From Oehlia diaphana (lineage: Eukaryota; Glomeromycota; Glomeromycetes; Glomerales; Glomeraceae), in the NCBI GenBank assembly GCA_003833135.1, contig QZLH01000042.1, forward strand, positions 58,391-77,412: 19,022 nt of DNA. Reading direction: 5' to 3'. The notes under the pieces were generated by a model, which saw only the letters and a program-made list of their open reading frames with translations, ran no database searches and was not told the origin of the DNA. Position numbers and translations under genes: made by a program. Below are positions 1 to 8,229 of this stretch, one piece after another; positions within the stretch are counted from its first letter, which is position 1, and the number at the start of each line of letters is the position of its first letter.

Positions 1-2141
1 GATTTTAAAGGACGATCAAAAAGAGTGAAGAAATTAAAATAATCACACGGTAAATTATATTTAAATTGTGATAATAAAATTAAAAATTTGATAATGTTAC
101 TAGTATGGGGACAATTACTTTGTGCTAAAAATAAAGAAGCTTGCACTTTTAACTGATTATCAAAAATATTAACAATATTAGGGTAAATTCTACTATGGAT
201 AACCGAATTATAGGTATTACGAGGCAGTTGTAAAGAACTTTTAAAAAGAGATCTAAGTTTTGAATTAATTTGTGCACAATAAGAAGAAGGTAAAAAAATA
301 TGTTGACTCAAATATTCTATACGCGGAATTATAACTTTGTTAATAACATAAATCACGTGATCATGAGTTAATTTTTTCCGTCTTATTAAAAAGGATACAT
401 AATTAACCATTTTGTTAATTTTATTGATAGTGACTACGTTAGAACCATCTGCATGTAGGTAGACTCCTAATATTCTAGTGCCTTTTTTCATAGGTTGAAG
501 TTTGACATCCACTAACTCTGCGCCGAAACGCAATTGTATAATATTGTTGTTATTCTGGTTAGATTTTCTATTCGATAAAAGGACCGTTTTGTCTTTATTA
601 ATCTTAATGTTGGCGAGTTGATAAAATTCATCTGCTATCGCTAAATTTTTTTCCAACATGTGCAAATCTGATGTTAGCCAAGTGGTATCATCAAGATAAC
701 CAAGAAGTTTCAATGAGAGGTTTTCTGTATGTTTATCTTCGGGGTCGTCTCTAATGTGTCGTGGTAACGATACTCGGTAGTTGATGCCTTCAAATTTTGA
801 TGCATTAATTCTAGCAAACATAGGGTCATAATAAATAACCCATAATAAAGGGCATATCGATTCGCCTTGATCTATACCATTAATAACATCATATTGGTCA
901 CCTAGATGGTCAGGGAAAATGATAGAATTTTTTCTGTCTGTAAAAAGATTGAGGATAAAGTCTATTAAAGTTTTCGGGATTCTAATTCTCTCTAAAGCTC
1001 TTTGTAATAAGGGTATTTCAACTCTATCGTATGCTTTGGAAAGGTCTTGAATCATTATATATAATGGTTGTTTCAAAAGCTTTGCCGCTGTAATTGCGCT
1101 TTGTAATGAAAAAATAATTTCCATACAGGAGGAACCTTGTGTACCGGCTCTGTTGTTATGTTGGAGAATATTGTTCACACTAAGATATCGATTCAATCTA
1201 GCGTTAATAATTTTGACCATTAATTTACGAAACGTATCTAAAAGCACGATAGGACGTGTGTGTTTAATATCATTATCCCACCATATTGGTTTTGGAATTG
1301 GGTATAAAAGAGCTAACTGCCATAATTCGGGAATAATTCCAGTTCTTAAGATGTTATTGTATAATAGTAACAAAATCTTTAAGTAAGAAATCGGTAATTT
1401 TTTAATAAATTCGTAATTGATACCAGATGGTCCTGGGGCTTTGTTGTTGGGGAGTGATTTAATCATATCCTGAAGTTCCTCTATAGTGATATCTATCGAT
1501 AAGAGGTTAATTTCATCCTCTTTAATATTGTTGATGGGGAGATAATATGGTACCCAAGAATCGGGTAAAGTTGTATTTATACCATCGTAAGCCATTGTTG
1601 ATTTATCAGCTGATCCAATGTATTTATAATGGTCGTTAGCTTTTTTGTTGATTAAATGAGGGTTAGTAGTATACATTATCGTGCCATTATCCGTATATTT
1701 AAGTCTATCTAATATAATTTTACGTGGATTTCTTTCTAATATGGAGTTGAGGGCACGTTTTTGATTAGTTTTAAGGTCATCATTTCTCCTATTTATAAAA
1801 TATTCAATTTGTTGTCGATCCCATTCACTACGCTCTTTTTTGATAACATTATTAATATGCTGTCTTAAATTAGAAATTTCTGTTAATAGTATAGTCAAGT
1901 TATTATTATCCACGCCATGATTATACGATGAGTTATGGTGTATCTGGAGGTTATATTTCTTGAATAATGAAATAATTGATTTTACGTTACTTTTCCACGC
2001 TATTTGTAAATTATCTACTAAAGTTGATCTATGTATTATTAGTAGATTATTGTGGCTTTGAGAATCATCCTCAAAAAGTTTGACCCCTTCTTTTAATATA
2101 GCTAATATAGAATTCAATTGGTGGATATGGTTATATTTTTG
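1..2141 (-). CDS. LINE ORF2, C-terminal part: reverse transcriptase (partial, no 3' end)
   Basis: Reading in the ORF2 frame past the TGA gives about 713 codons with no further stop, running off the left edge. Counting the TGA as codon 436, the region from 437 is first a charged linker, then the RT. Motifs seen are KAPGPSG (1422-1442), the fingers motif before the palm; QDLSKAYD (1026-1049) with the palm A aspartate at 1044-1046 (residue about 802); GIDQGES then CPLLW (about 846-878); and YLDD (687-698) with the paired catalytic aspartates at 687-692 (about 920-921). LGVYLHAD further on fits the thumb-proximal motif. In LINEs this enzyme copies the element RNA onto the nicked target. The first in-frame ATG after the TGA is at 1676, too far in to be a natural start for the linker. 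A downstream RNase H or zinc-finger domain, if any, lies outside the window. Confidence 0.92.
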
Positions 2142-2144
2142 TCA
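2142..2144 (-). other. In-frame TGA splitting LINE ORF2
   Basis: The codon order on the minus strand is CTA TCA TTA TGA CAA AAA TAT. Both sides are in one frame and together give the normal endonuclease-linker-RT order, so the stop falls in the inter-domain linker. A single C-to-T change (CGA to TGA) or G-to-A change (TGG to TGA) would explain it as a nonsense mutation. A C follows the TGA, which is a relatively leaky context in eukaryotes, so programmed readthrough cannot be excluded, but it is the less likely reading. Confidence 0.85.
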
Positions 2145-3449
2145 TAATGATAGCGGTAGATTATTTCTTTTAGGAGTATTTAATAATTTTTTTATTTTCA
2201 TCTCTTCGAGTGTATCAGTTATTATCTTATTCAATTGATTCATTGTGTGGTTGCGATCTATATTTGATAATACCATAGCCTCTTGATCAAAGTTATCATT
2301 AATTTTGTGATTGATAATATTTGTAAAATTTATCCAATCGTCAGCTTTAATTGAATTAATATTATATCTATTATTGTGCAGTATTGATTTATCACGTGCT
2401 GTATTTTTCTTTTGTTGAACGAAGAAATTATTGGGATGTTCTAAGGCGAAAACTAAAATCGCGTGATCTGAACTGTATTTAGATCTGTCAATATTAAATG
2501 AAGTTATTAAATCAACTACATTTTCTGACGCCCAAATATAATCTATTGTAGTGGGAGTTCTATTATTTGTATCAGGGGGAAACCACGTGACATCTTTATC
2601 TTGTTTAAAGATTGAGGCGACGTTGATGAAATTAAAAAGTTTAATAATCTGATAACACATCCAAGGTTTTAATTTGTCGTGTTTAATTTTTTCCATAGCT
2701 TCATTGTAAGATATCGATTTGTTTTTTTGGTTAATAACTTTTTTTAAGTTAATATTAAAATCGCCTAATATAGTTGTAAAAGTGTTTGGTGTTGAGCGAT
2801 CTATTAATATTTCTTTGAAAAGTGCTTTACAAGTTGAAGTAAAAACCGTTTCTTTGGTGGCAACATCTTCACTATAGATATCGGATGGTAGATATATTCC
2901 ATATACGTTGAAAGTTTTCTTATTTTTAAAATTTAAAGAAATTTTCAATAATCTTCCCTGGTATAATATTTTTGTGGTTTGTAAATGTCTATGAAGCTGT
3001 TTGGTGAGAATAATAGCGCAACCTGAACCTTTGTTAGTCAAAGTTGGATTATTCGTAATAAAAAATTCTTGTTGTTGTGAATTAGATGTGGGGCTATAAA
3101 GCTTTTGCCAAGCCGTATTTAGAGAAATTGAGAAATTTGGGTCGATGGCGTTGGTTTCGCATATATAGAGACAATTAATTGATCTATCGATCATTTCCAA
3201 AAGGATATCTGGTAATTTGTTCCGTAGCGAGCTCTGGATATTGTGAGTTGCGAACGTTAAAATATTTAATGATAAATCTAATAATTGTTCGTCTGGATTT
3301 TTTTGTAACTTTTCTGTAGTTTTTGATAATTTTTTTGGTTTTTTGAAAGGATTTTTTATAGATAATAAATGATTAAAAGTAGAAATAAAAGTATTTTTCT
3401 GGACTTTAACGCCAGAATTATGTGTATGTATATTATTGTTGTCCATCAT
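2142..3449 (-). CDS. LINE ORF2, N-terminal part: EEP/APE-like endonuclease, ends at in-frame TGA
   Basis: 435 aa from the ATG at 3449; a second ATG follows immediately. In LINEs this domain nicks target DNA to prime reverse transcription. The endonuclease/exonuclease/phosphatase motifs are all present in order: THN at residues 68-70 (N70), ICETN with E98, GIYLP with Y186, LGDFNIN with D230 and N232, TIDYI with D303, and SDH at 327-329 with D328 and H329. The catalytic core therefore looks intact. Residues 1-55 are a basic extension (KNPFKKPKK). The frame ends at TGA 2142-2144, but the next codons in exactly the same frame continue as linker and reverse transcriptase, so this is the front part of a larger polyprotein rather than a complete gene. 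The ORF2 frame is closed upstream by a TGA about 55 nt before the ATG, so fusion with ORF1 by simple readthrough is not possible. Confidence 0.9.
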   Translation of the reverse strand: MMDNNNIHTHNSGVKVQKNTFISTFNHLLSIKNPFKKPKKLSKTTEKLQKNPDEQLLDLSLNILTFATHNIQSSLRNKLPDILLEMIDRSINCLYICETNAIDPNFSISLNTAWQKLYSPTSNSQQQEFFITNNPTLTNKGSGCAIILTKQLHRHLQTTKILYQGRLLKISLNFKNKKTFNVYGIYLPSDIYSEDVATKETVFTSTCKALFKEILIDRSTPNTFTTILGDFNINLKKVINQKNKSISYNEAMEKIKHDKLKPWMCYQIIKLFNFINVASIFKQDKDVTWFPPDTNNRTPTTIDYIWASENVVDLITSFNIDRSKYSSDHAILVFALEHPNNFFVQQKKNTARDKSILHNNRYNINSIKADDWINFTNIINHKINDNFDQEAMVLSNIDRNHTMNQLNKIITDTLEEMKIKKLLNTPKRNNLPLSL

Positions 3450-3507
3450 TAGTCCACCCTGATAGTATGAGAGATATAACTTGGTAGAGTATTGACTTCT
3501 TAGTCAA
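3450..3507 (-). promoter_or_regulatory. ORF1-ORF2 intergenic linker with a 7-bp hairpin
   Basis: The linker contains a perfect 7-bp inverted repeat with a 4-nt loop, ATTGACT-TCTT-AGTCAAT on the plus strand at 3491-3508. It begins at the last base of the ORF1 stop codon. The two ORFs are in different frames, so ORF2 must be reached by reinitiation, internal entry or a separate RNA. The hairpin is placed where it could influence termination and reinitiation; this role is inference only. Confidence 0.4.
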
Positions 3508-5814
3508 TTAACGTTGCTCCTTTTGGTTAAAACCAAGGAAACCACCAACGGTTGAGGATATCGACGGGAATCCTGAACGTGTACGAGAAGGTGTATAGTT
3601 TTCATCTGGGTATATAACATTATTCACTGTATCCGAGGATTCATATCCATTATTAGGATCATCATAATCGCTTTGAGAATTGTTATAGCTTTGATCGTCC
3701 TCGTACAAATTGTGAGGTGGTCGGGCGTAATTACTTGATCCATACGCTTCATTTGATGGGTGGTCAGCAGCGCGAAAACTGTTTGCTTGTATATTCTCTA
3801 GTATTGCAAGCATTTTCGGGATTTCATTAATGGCGATGGCCTGATTGTTGATTGTGTTTTGTATTTGGTTACAGTTTTGGCTGATTGTTTCTAATTTCAT
3901 GGTGTGTTGTCTTTCTTGCGATTTTAATAGGTTGATTTCTTCAGTGTGTTGCTTTTGTTTCATATTGTTGACTTGTAATTCTGATGATATGTCTTTTATG
4001 ACCGTTTCTAAGTATGTGATTTTCTCTTTTAGTTTGATGAGTTCTGTGTTGTCAATTTCAGTGTTTGTGTTCATGTTGTTCGGTGTGCCATTATTATTTT
4101 GTATGTTATTATTATTGTTGTTATTATCCAAAGCCTTTTTTTGTGTAGAGTGTATGGGGCGTGTGTTATGCGGTTTATTATTAGACATGTTGTTGTCCCA
4201 ACTGTGCATGCCTTCAACTTGAGATTGGTATTTATTTCGTTGGTAAGCCTTTTCTTTGTGATTATCTTGCTTTCGGGGGGCATTGTTTGGTTTATTATTA
4301 AAGCGGGTATTTGTAATTTGTCTAATTTTGTTATAAGATGATTTATTCTGATCACTTAAAGTATATTCATTGTTTCGTTTAATAAGTTTTTTATTATATA
4401 TTTTTCTTTGGTCACTTGGTCTGATATTATAGTCTGTTTCTTTACAATCTACAATGTTGTGATCATCATTTCCACAAAAGCCGCATGTTTTCATATAGTC
4501 AAAGTTGTGTGAAGGGTATATGAAAAGTTTGAATTTTTTGAACATCGTGTTGAATTTTTCGTATAATTCTTGTGTGTTCGTCGGGCTCTTATCTGCATAT
4601 ATATGTGCGATTTTGTGTAGAGCGGTAGATTTAGTTGGGAGGAATTCCATGGATTTTCCTTCTAAATGGTTAAGCAATGGTTCCATGTCCAAGATATTGG
4701 CATTAAGTGGGATTCCTGTTACTGTATATATTGGTGTAGTGCGTTGTTTATATACGTCTGAGTCATCATCTAATGGTAATATTCTAATTAAAAAGGTTTC
4801 TATTAGAATTCCCCATTTACTTTGATTAAGAAGATAATCTGCTGCGGATTTTTTGTTAAAGGTGACTATTACAGTCTTATAAATGTTTGCTAAGGGGCGT
4901 ATGTTTAATTTTAATTTGTTGTTAGCCTCACGTCTCGGTCGTGATTTGATTTCTTTGTGACTTGTAATTGCGCCACCTGTGAAATTTGCAATATGTTTAA
5001 TTAATAAGTTGACGTCATAATTTATAGGGACGTTAACCAATCTGATTGTACTTTCGGATATATTGTTAATTTTGTTGGCGATTAATTGGTCTATAATATT
5101 GACCGAAAAGGCTAATGGCTTAATGCCATTTAGAAGAGGCACGGGTTCATTGATAATTTTATTAAAACTATCTATTTTTTTGACGGTGATAGTGAAATAT
5201 TCCAAGGTAGCTTTTCTACGATGTTTGAATTCTATTACATCATTATTTGTGAGGAAGGCGTTTTTGATATCATTTAATATTTCATTGTTGTTCTTTGTTC
5301 GTTCGAATTGGTCTCTCGTGAAAAAGGCTATAAAAAGGTTATTCGTTTGTTCATCGGTTTCCTTAAAAATATTTGTATGATGTTTCTTTGTGTTGATGTT
5401 GTTGTCTTGTGTAATATTTGTATTTGTAGATCCGGCTGAATTGGTCCCATTAGAATCTTGTGCATGTTGATCATAGATCATGGCCGTATCCTCATTGATA
5501 ATTGGTTCTTGTTGATTGGATTGGGTTATGTCATGTGATGTATCTGTGTTTTCCGAGTCACTTGGTTTTTCCTTTTCATTTTGTTCGTCTATATCCATGT
5601 TATCAAGGTTTTTTTGTAGTGTATTTGATTCTAAAGATATGTCTATTTTAGGTCGTTTGGCCTGTTGTTGTAGATTAGTTTGATTATTTGTCTTTTCTTT
5701 GTTTGGACCATATGTTTCTATGATAAGTTCTTCGTCAGAGATATTTTCGCAATTTTCGAACTTAGACTTTTGAGTCATTTTAATATAAGTTTTGGAACGT
5801 GTGTTTTGTGCCAT
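3508..5814 (-). CDS. LINE ORF1 protein: zinc-knuckle, RNA-binding type
   Basis: This is the first ORF of the retrotransposon, 768 aa from the ATG at 5814. The frame is open 18 nt further to 5832, but that codon is GTG, not a likely start in a eukaryote. In LINEs, ORF1 proteins bind the element RNA and form the ribonucleoprotein; that role is inferred here. Residues about 15-150 are polar, acidic and N/Q/T-rich, so probably disordered. Residues about 256-334 resemble an RRM-like fold by eye (IRLVNVP strand, later TVIVTFNKKSAADYLL); this is tentative. A clear CCHC zinc knuckle follows, CX2CX4HX4C, with C444, C447, H452 and C457. After a basic N-rich linker with an N run near 563-570, residues about 588-670 are rich in heptad-like L/I spacing, suggesting a coiled coil for self-association. 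The tail is acidic and Y/S/N-rich. No internal stop or frameshift is seen. ORF2 starts 58 nt downstream in another frame. Confidence 0.88.
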   Translation of the reverse strand: MAQNTRSKTYIKMTQKSKFENCENISDEELIIETYGPNKEKTNNQTNLQQQAKRPKIDISLESNTLQKNLDNMDIDEQNEKEKPSDSENTDTSHDITQSNQQEPIINEDTAMIYDQHAQDSNGTNSAGSTNTNITQDNNINTKKHHTNIFKETDEQTNNLFIAFFTRDQFERTKNNNEILNDIKNAFLTNNDVIEFKHRRKATLEYFTITVKKIDSFNKIINEPVPLLNGIKPLAFSVNIIDQLIANKINNISESTIRLVNVPINYDVNLLIKHIANFTGGAITSHKEIKSRPRREANNKLKLNIRPLANIYKTVIVTFNKKSAADYLLNQSKWGILIETFLIRILPLDDDSDVYKQRTTPIYTVTGIPLNANILDMEPLLNHLEGKSMEFLPTKSTALHKIAHIYADKSPTNTQELYEKFNTMFKKFKLFIYPSHNFDYMKTCGFCGNDDHNIVDCKETDYNIRPSDQRKIYNKKLIKRNNEYTLSDQNKSSYNKIRQITNTRFNNKPNNAPRKQDNHKEKAYQRNKYQSQVEGMHSWDNNMSNNKPHNTRPIHSTQKKALDNNNNNNNIQNNNGTPNNMNTNTEIDNTELIKLKEKITYLETVIKDISSELQVNNMKQKQHTEEINLLKSQERQHTMKLETISQNCNQIQNTINNQAIAINEIPKMLAILENIQANSFRAADHPSNEAYGSSNYARPPHNLYEDDQSYNNSQSDYDDPNNGYESSDTVNNVIYPDENYTPSRTRSGFPSISSTVGGFLGFNQKEQR

Positions 5815-6035
5815 ATAGTATATGTATTTCACGTCGTAGAGTTCAAATATTTATTAAAATTTTTATGTTTACTTAAGAAATATATGTTTTCTACGTAAAA
5901 AATCTTTAGCTAAGGTTTTTGGTCAAAGGATCGACGTGAAAGAGTTCTTTTTTTCTATTAACAGCCCAGATGTATAAATCATATATTATTTTTTAATTTT
6001 TATAACGAACAGTCATGTGACTTTGTATTAACTCA
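5815..6035 (-). other. Probable LINE 5' leader and flank
   Basis: No ORF is supported here. Reading toward ORF1 on the minus strand the sequence is AT-rich and leads directly into the ATG at 5814, so at least part of it should be the untranslated leader of the retrotransposon. No target-site duplication can be defined because the other end of the element is outside the window, and no clear boundary base is visible. Confidence 0.4.
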
Positions 6036-6131
6036 GGCCAAAATTTATAGCGCTGGCCAAAATTATCAGTAATTAATGTAGAAAATTTATTAAACGAAAT
6101 TATAATTCTGGCCAGCACTATAAATTTGGCC
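6036..6131. repeat. GGCC-bounded palindromic element (MITE-like)
   Basis: Two arms, 6036-6058 and 6110-6131, are inverted copies that differ by one single-base gap and one substitution. Each arm begins and ends with GGCC and encloses an AATTTATAG(C/T)GCT core. The arms are separated by about 51 bp of AT-rich DNA. The similarity continues weakly inward (AAAATTAT against AGAATTAT). The structure would fold into a long hairpin and resembles a small non-autonomous DNA transposon. No coding capacity and no clear target-site duplication are seen. Confidence 0.6.
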
Positions 6132-6143
6132 AAAATTACTGGG

Positions 6144-6184
6144 AGTTCGGTATATTATATAACGAATTCACTCTATACCGAACT
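6144..6184. repeat. Perfect 11-bp inverted repeat, 19-bp spacer
   Basis: AGTTCGGTATA at 6144-6154 is the exact reverse complement of TATACCGAACT at 6174-6184. The 19-bp spacer is AT-rich and includes an EcoRI-type GAATTC. It lies only 12 bp from the GGCC palindrome, so the two may belong to one element. It could be the terminal repeats of a very small element or a dyad regulatory site. Confidence 0.6.
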
Positions 6185-6230
6185 AAATCCTCTGGAACAG
6201 AAGGTTCGTCATATCCAGTGGCGACTGTAT

Positions 6231-6240
6231 TATATAAATA
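6231..6240 (+). promoter_or_regulatory. TATA-like sequence, weak
   Basis: TATATAAATA matches a TATA-box consensus on the plus strand and sits in a locally less repetitive patch just beyond the 11-bp inverted repeat. No coding sequence follows downstream. In DNA this AT-rich such a match is expected by chance, so this is a weak call. Confidence 0.12.
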
Positions 6241-6396
6241 AGGGTATAAGAGATTTTAGATTTTAGGTTTTTAAAGAATGAATATTGTAGCACGTAATTG
6301 TATACTATTTTCTTGTTTCCACCAAAAAATAAAGATTATTAATTAATCATTGCTAAACCGCAAAGGCAGCAGATTTCATTACTCTGGAAAGATTGT

Positions 6397-6552
6397 TAAT
6401 ATTATGTTAACATTTATTATTTAAATGTAAAATTAATAAAAGTGAAGTAAATAATTACAGGAAATTTAAAATCATAATATTATGTTAACATTTATTATTT
6501 AAATGTAAAATTAATAAAAGTGAAGTAAATAATTACAGGAAATTTAAAATCA
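6397..6552. repeat. Perfect tandem duplication, 78-bp unit, two copies
   Basis: The segment 6397-6474 is repeated without any mismatch as 6475-6552. The unit contains GTTAAC near its start and ends AATTTAAAATCA. Each copy is AT-rich and non-coding. Complete identity indicates a very recent duplication, or an error in read assembly. Confidence 0.95.
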
Positions 6553-7147
6553 ATAATGATAACAAATAATTCATGTTGTTTCAAAAGTTAATCAACATGA
6601 TATTTCAATATTACCGCAAATGTTTTCATGGAAGTCACGTGATATCATGTGCCTCCGACGATTGTAAATTTTATTAACAATTAAAATGTAAATTATGTTA
6701 ACTGTTAATAATATTTTTATTTTCCTTATTAGGATATTCATTTATGACCTGTTTTATTGTCACAAACCACATCTACGTCCACTAACTTAACTTGTTGGCA
6801 ATTGCTGGTACTCCCTATTTTGTTATGTACTTCAGTAAAGCTTTTAATTGTTATTAGGAGATCTAACGACTCTGACATACAGTTGGATCTTTACTTATAA
6901 ACGCGCCCATCCACAGTATTATTTGAAGGATGAAGTGATGCTTGATTTATCTTTAGCCACGCTCTTCAATCCTTTTAGAAATATAAGATAAATTATTCTC
7001 ATCATCATCTAATGAATAATTTAGTGCTTGTTTAAAATGACGTTCGAAATGCCCACTGTTGGTGATTCATAAAAGTAATTCAGAAAGAGCATATTAGTTG
7101 ATAAAGTATATTAGTTGATAAGGTCTATTGTCTATAATGGTTACGGT
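6553..7147. other. Non-coding stretch with a short possible transposase remnant
   Basis: No gene is supported. At 6635-6651 there is a near-perfect palindrome, TCACGTGATATCATGTG. A plus-strand frame at 6848-6991 is open for 47 codons and ends with a peptide DLSLATLFNPF, which vaguely recalls the LATLLDPRFK motif of hAT transposases. The match is short, has no flanking support and may be chance. At about 7090-7125 the sequence TATTAGTTGATAA occurs twice in direct orientation. Confidence 0.3.
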
Positions 7148-7220
7148 ACATTTCGTCGAAGCCATTTCGCCAAAGGGATGTTTCACCGAAGAGACGTTTC
7201 ATCGAAAGGACGTTTCGATA
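7148..7220 (+). repeat. Left array of TTTCGNCGAA units
   Basis: Four to five degenerate units follow each other: TTTCGTCGAA, TTTCGCCAAA, TTTCACCGAA, TTTCATCGAA and a partial TTTCGATAAG. Spacing is about 14-18 bp with linkers such as GGGATG and GAGACG. The core is nearly self-complementary, so each unit can also form a small hairpin. Confidence 0.75.
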
Positions 7221-8229
7221 AGTGCACGATCAACTATGTAAATCAAAAGTATAGTCAAGTTGTATAATAAAATTATTAATTGAGTTTTTTTCATAATAAT
7301 GGCAATATAAGTTTAAAATTTAATATTCCAATAATGCAAATATATACAAATTAAATATAATGACGAAAATATCAATTGATTTCTATAATGTAATAATGCA
7401 AATGATTTTTTAATTTTTAATGCGATATGATTTGTGACTATCCATTACATATTTATGTACAATTAGATATACAGCTTTAACGATCTTGCATTTTGAGAAA
7501 AAAAAGCATATAAAGGTTAAGGATATGACTTTATTAACAAAAGTTACGATACCATTTCTTGAATTAATAATAAAATTCCTAAAAAAAAAAAAAATCAGTC
7601 TTCAAAAGTAGAAAGATTACTTAAAGTTCAAATTGCAAAATAATTTATAATAAGTGTGAAAATATTTGAGAAAGATGAAGTTGTTCGATCTGTGCATCTA
7701 AAAAAAAATGGGTTTTTTATTATAGTAATTTATTATGAATATCCAATTTAAACTATAAAAATATTAACTATGTAAAATATTAGGTAACTTGCATAGTTGA
7801 CCGCGTACTCCAACGTTTCGCCGAAAGTGCATTTTATCAAATTCATTTCACCGAATCGTCCATTTCTCCAAATGGACATTTCGCCAAAATAACAGCGATT
7901 AATATTTTTATAAAAAATATTTCATCGCGCAATGTTTTTCCAGGATATTATCACTTTAACATTCAAGTAACTGATATTAATCGTTAAGCAATAAATAAAT
8001 AACTTACTTTTTCATGAATAAATGTTTTCAGGAAAATAAAGTATAATGTATTATAAACAACGAGATATAAAATTTAATAAAATCATCTAAATTCAAAATT
8101 TTTTCTAGAAAAGATTTCTTTATGTATTTAGTATAAAAACAATAAAATAACTGAAAAGGAATAAATAATTATTCGGCAAAATTTCCATTCGGTGAAATAT
8201 CCATTCGATAAAATGGCTTCGACGAAATG
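7149..8229. mobile_element. Foldback/MITE-like element with TTTCGNCGAA-array ends
   Basis: CATTTCGTCGAAGCCATTT at 7149-7167 recurs exactly inverted at 8211-8229. Each end continues as a degenerate array of about 18-bp units with the core TTTCGNCGAA (left 7149-7220, right 8172-8229). A third array at 7814-7890 lies inside. GATCAACTATGTAA after the left array is matched inversely by TTGCATAGTTGACC before the inner array, so the structure may be two nested or overlapping copies. The interior is AT-rich and non-coding. This fits a non-autonomous DNA transposon with repetitive terminal inverted repeats. The exact outer ends and target-site duplication could not be fixed. Confidence 0.7.
7814..7890 (+). 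repeat. Internal array of TTTCGNCGAA units
   Basis: Units TTTCGCCGAA, TTTTATCAAA, TTTCACCGAA, TTTCTCCAAA and TTTCGCCAAA occur in the same orientation as the left array, with linkers resembling TGGACA. Its presence inside the larger inverted pair suggests a second element copy, with 7814-8229 forming a smaller element of about 0.4 kb. Confidence 0.7.

Larger units (their letters stand above)
1..5814 (-). mobile_element. LINE-type non-LTR retrotransposon, 3' part cut by window edge
   Basis: Two consecutive minus-strand ORFs have the standard LINE order: a zinc-knuckle ORF1 protein, then an ORF2 with an N-terminal EEP (APE-like) endonuclease and a reverse transcriptase. No long terminal repeats, protease or integrase are visible, which excludes an LTR element. 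The coding stretch runs from the ORF1 ATG at 5814 to the left edge, where the RT frame is still open, so the ORF2 C-terminus, 3' UTR and tail are missing. The 5' boundary is not defined; the leader probably extends some way past 5814. The only disabling lesion seen is an in-frame TGA at 2142-2144. Open frames and intact motifs over 5.8 kb suggest recent activity. Family assignment within the LINE clades is not possible by eye. Confidence 0.92.

Noticed and set aside
1153..1386. 77-codon plus-strand frame opposite the RT
   Set aside because: It is the antisense of the conserved RT palm and fingers region.
3470..3545. tRNA-Lys-like sequence on the plus strand at the ORF1-ORF2 junction
   Set aside because: D-arm and anticodon arm look similar, but the anticodon loop has 6 or 8 nt, no acceptor stem or proper T-arm forms, and the 3' part lies inside ORF1.
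4071..4355. 94-codon minus-strand frame within ORF1
   Set aside because: It is an out-of-frame reading of the ORF1 coding sequence.
5815..5832. Six extra N-terminal codons for ORF1
   Set aside because: The first codon is GTG; the ATG at 5814 is the natural start for a eukaryotic element.
3845..5898. Several plus-strand frames of 70-125 codons opposite ORF1
   Set aside because: They are antisense shadows of the LINE ORF1, hydrophobic by complementarity, with no independent support.
7149..8229. CRISPR array from the regularly repeated TTTCGCCGAA units
   Set aside because: Repeats are only about 10 bp, degenerate and near-palindromic with 4-8 bp linkers, and they occur in inverted groups; no cas genes are present.
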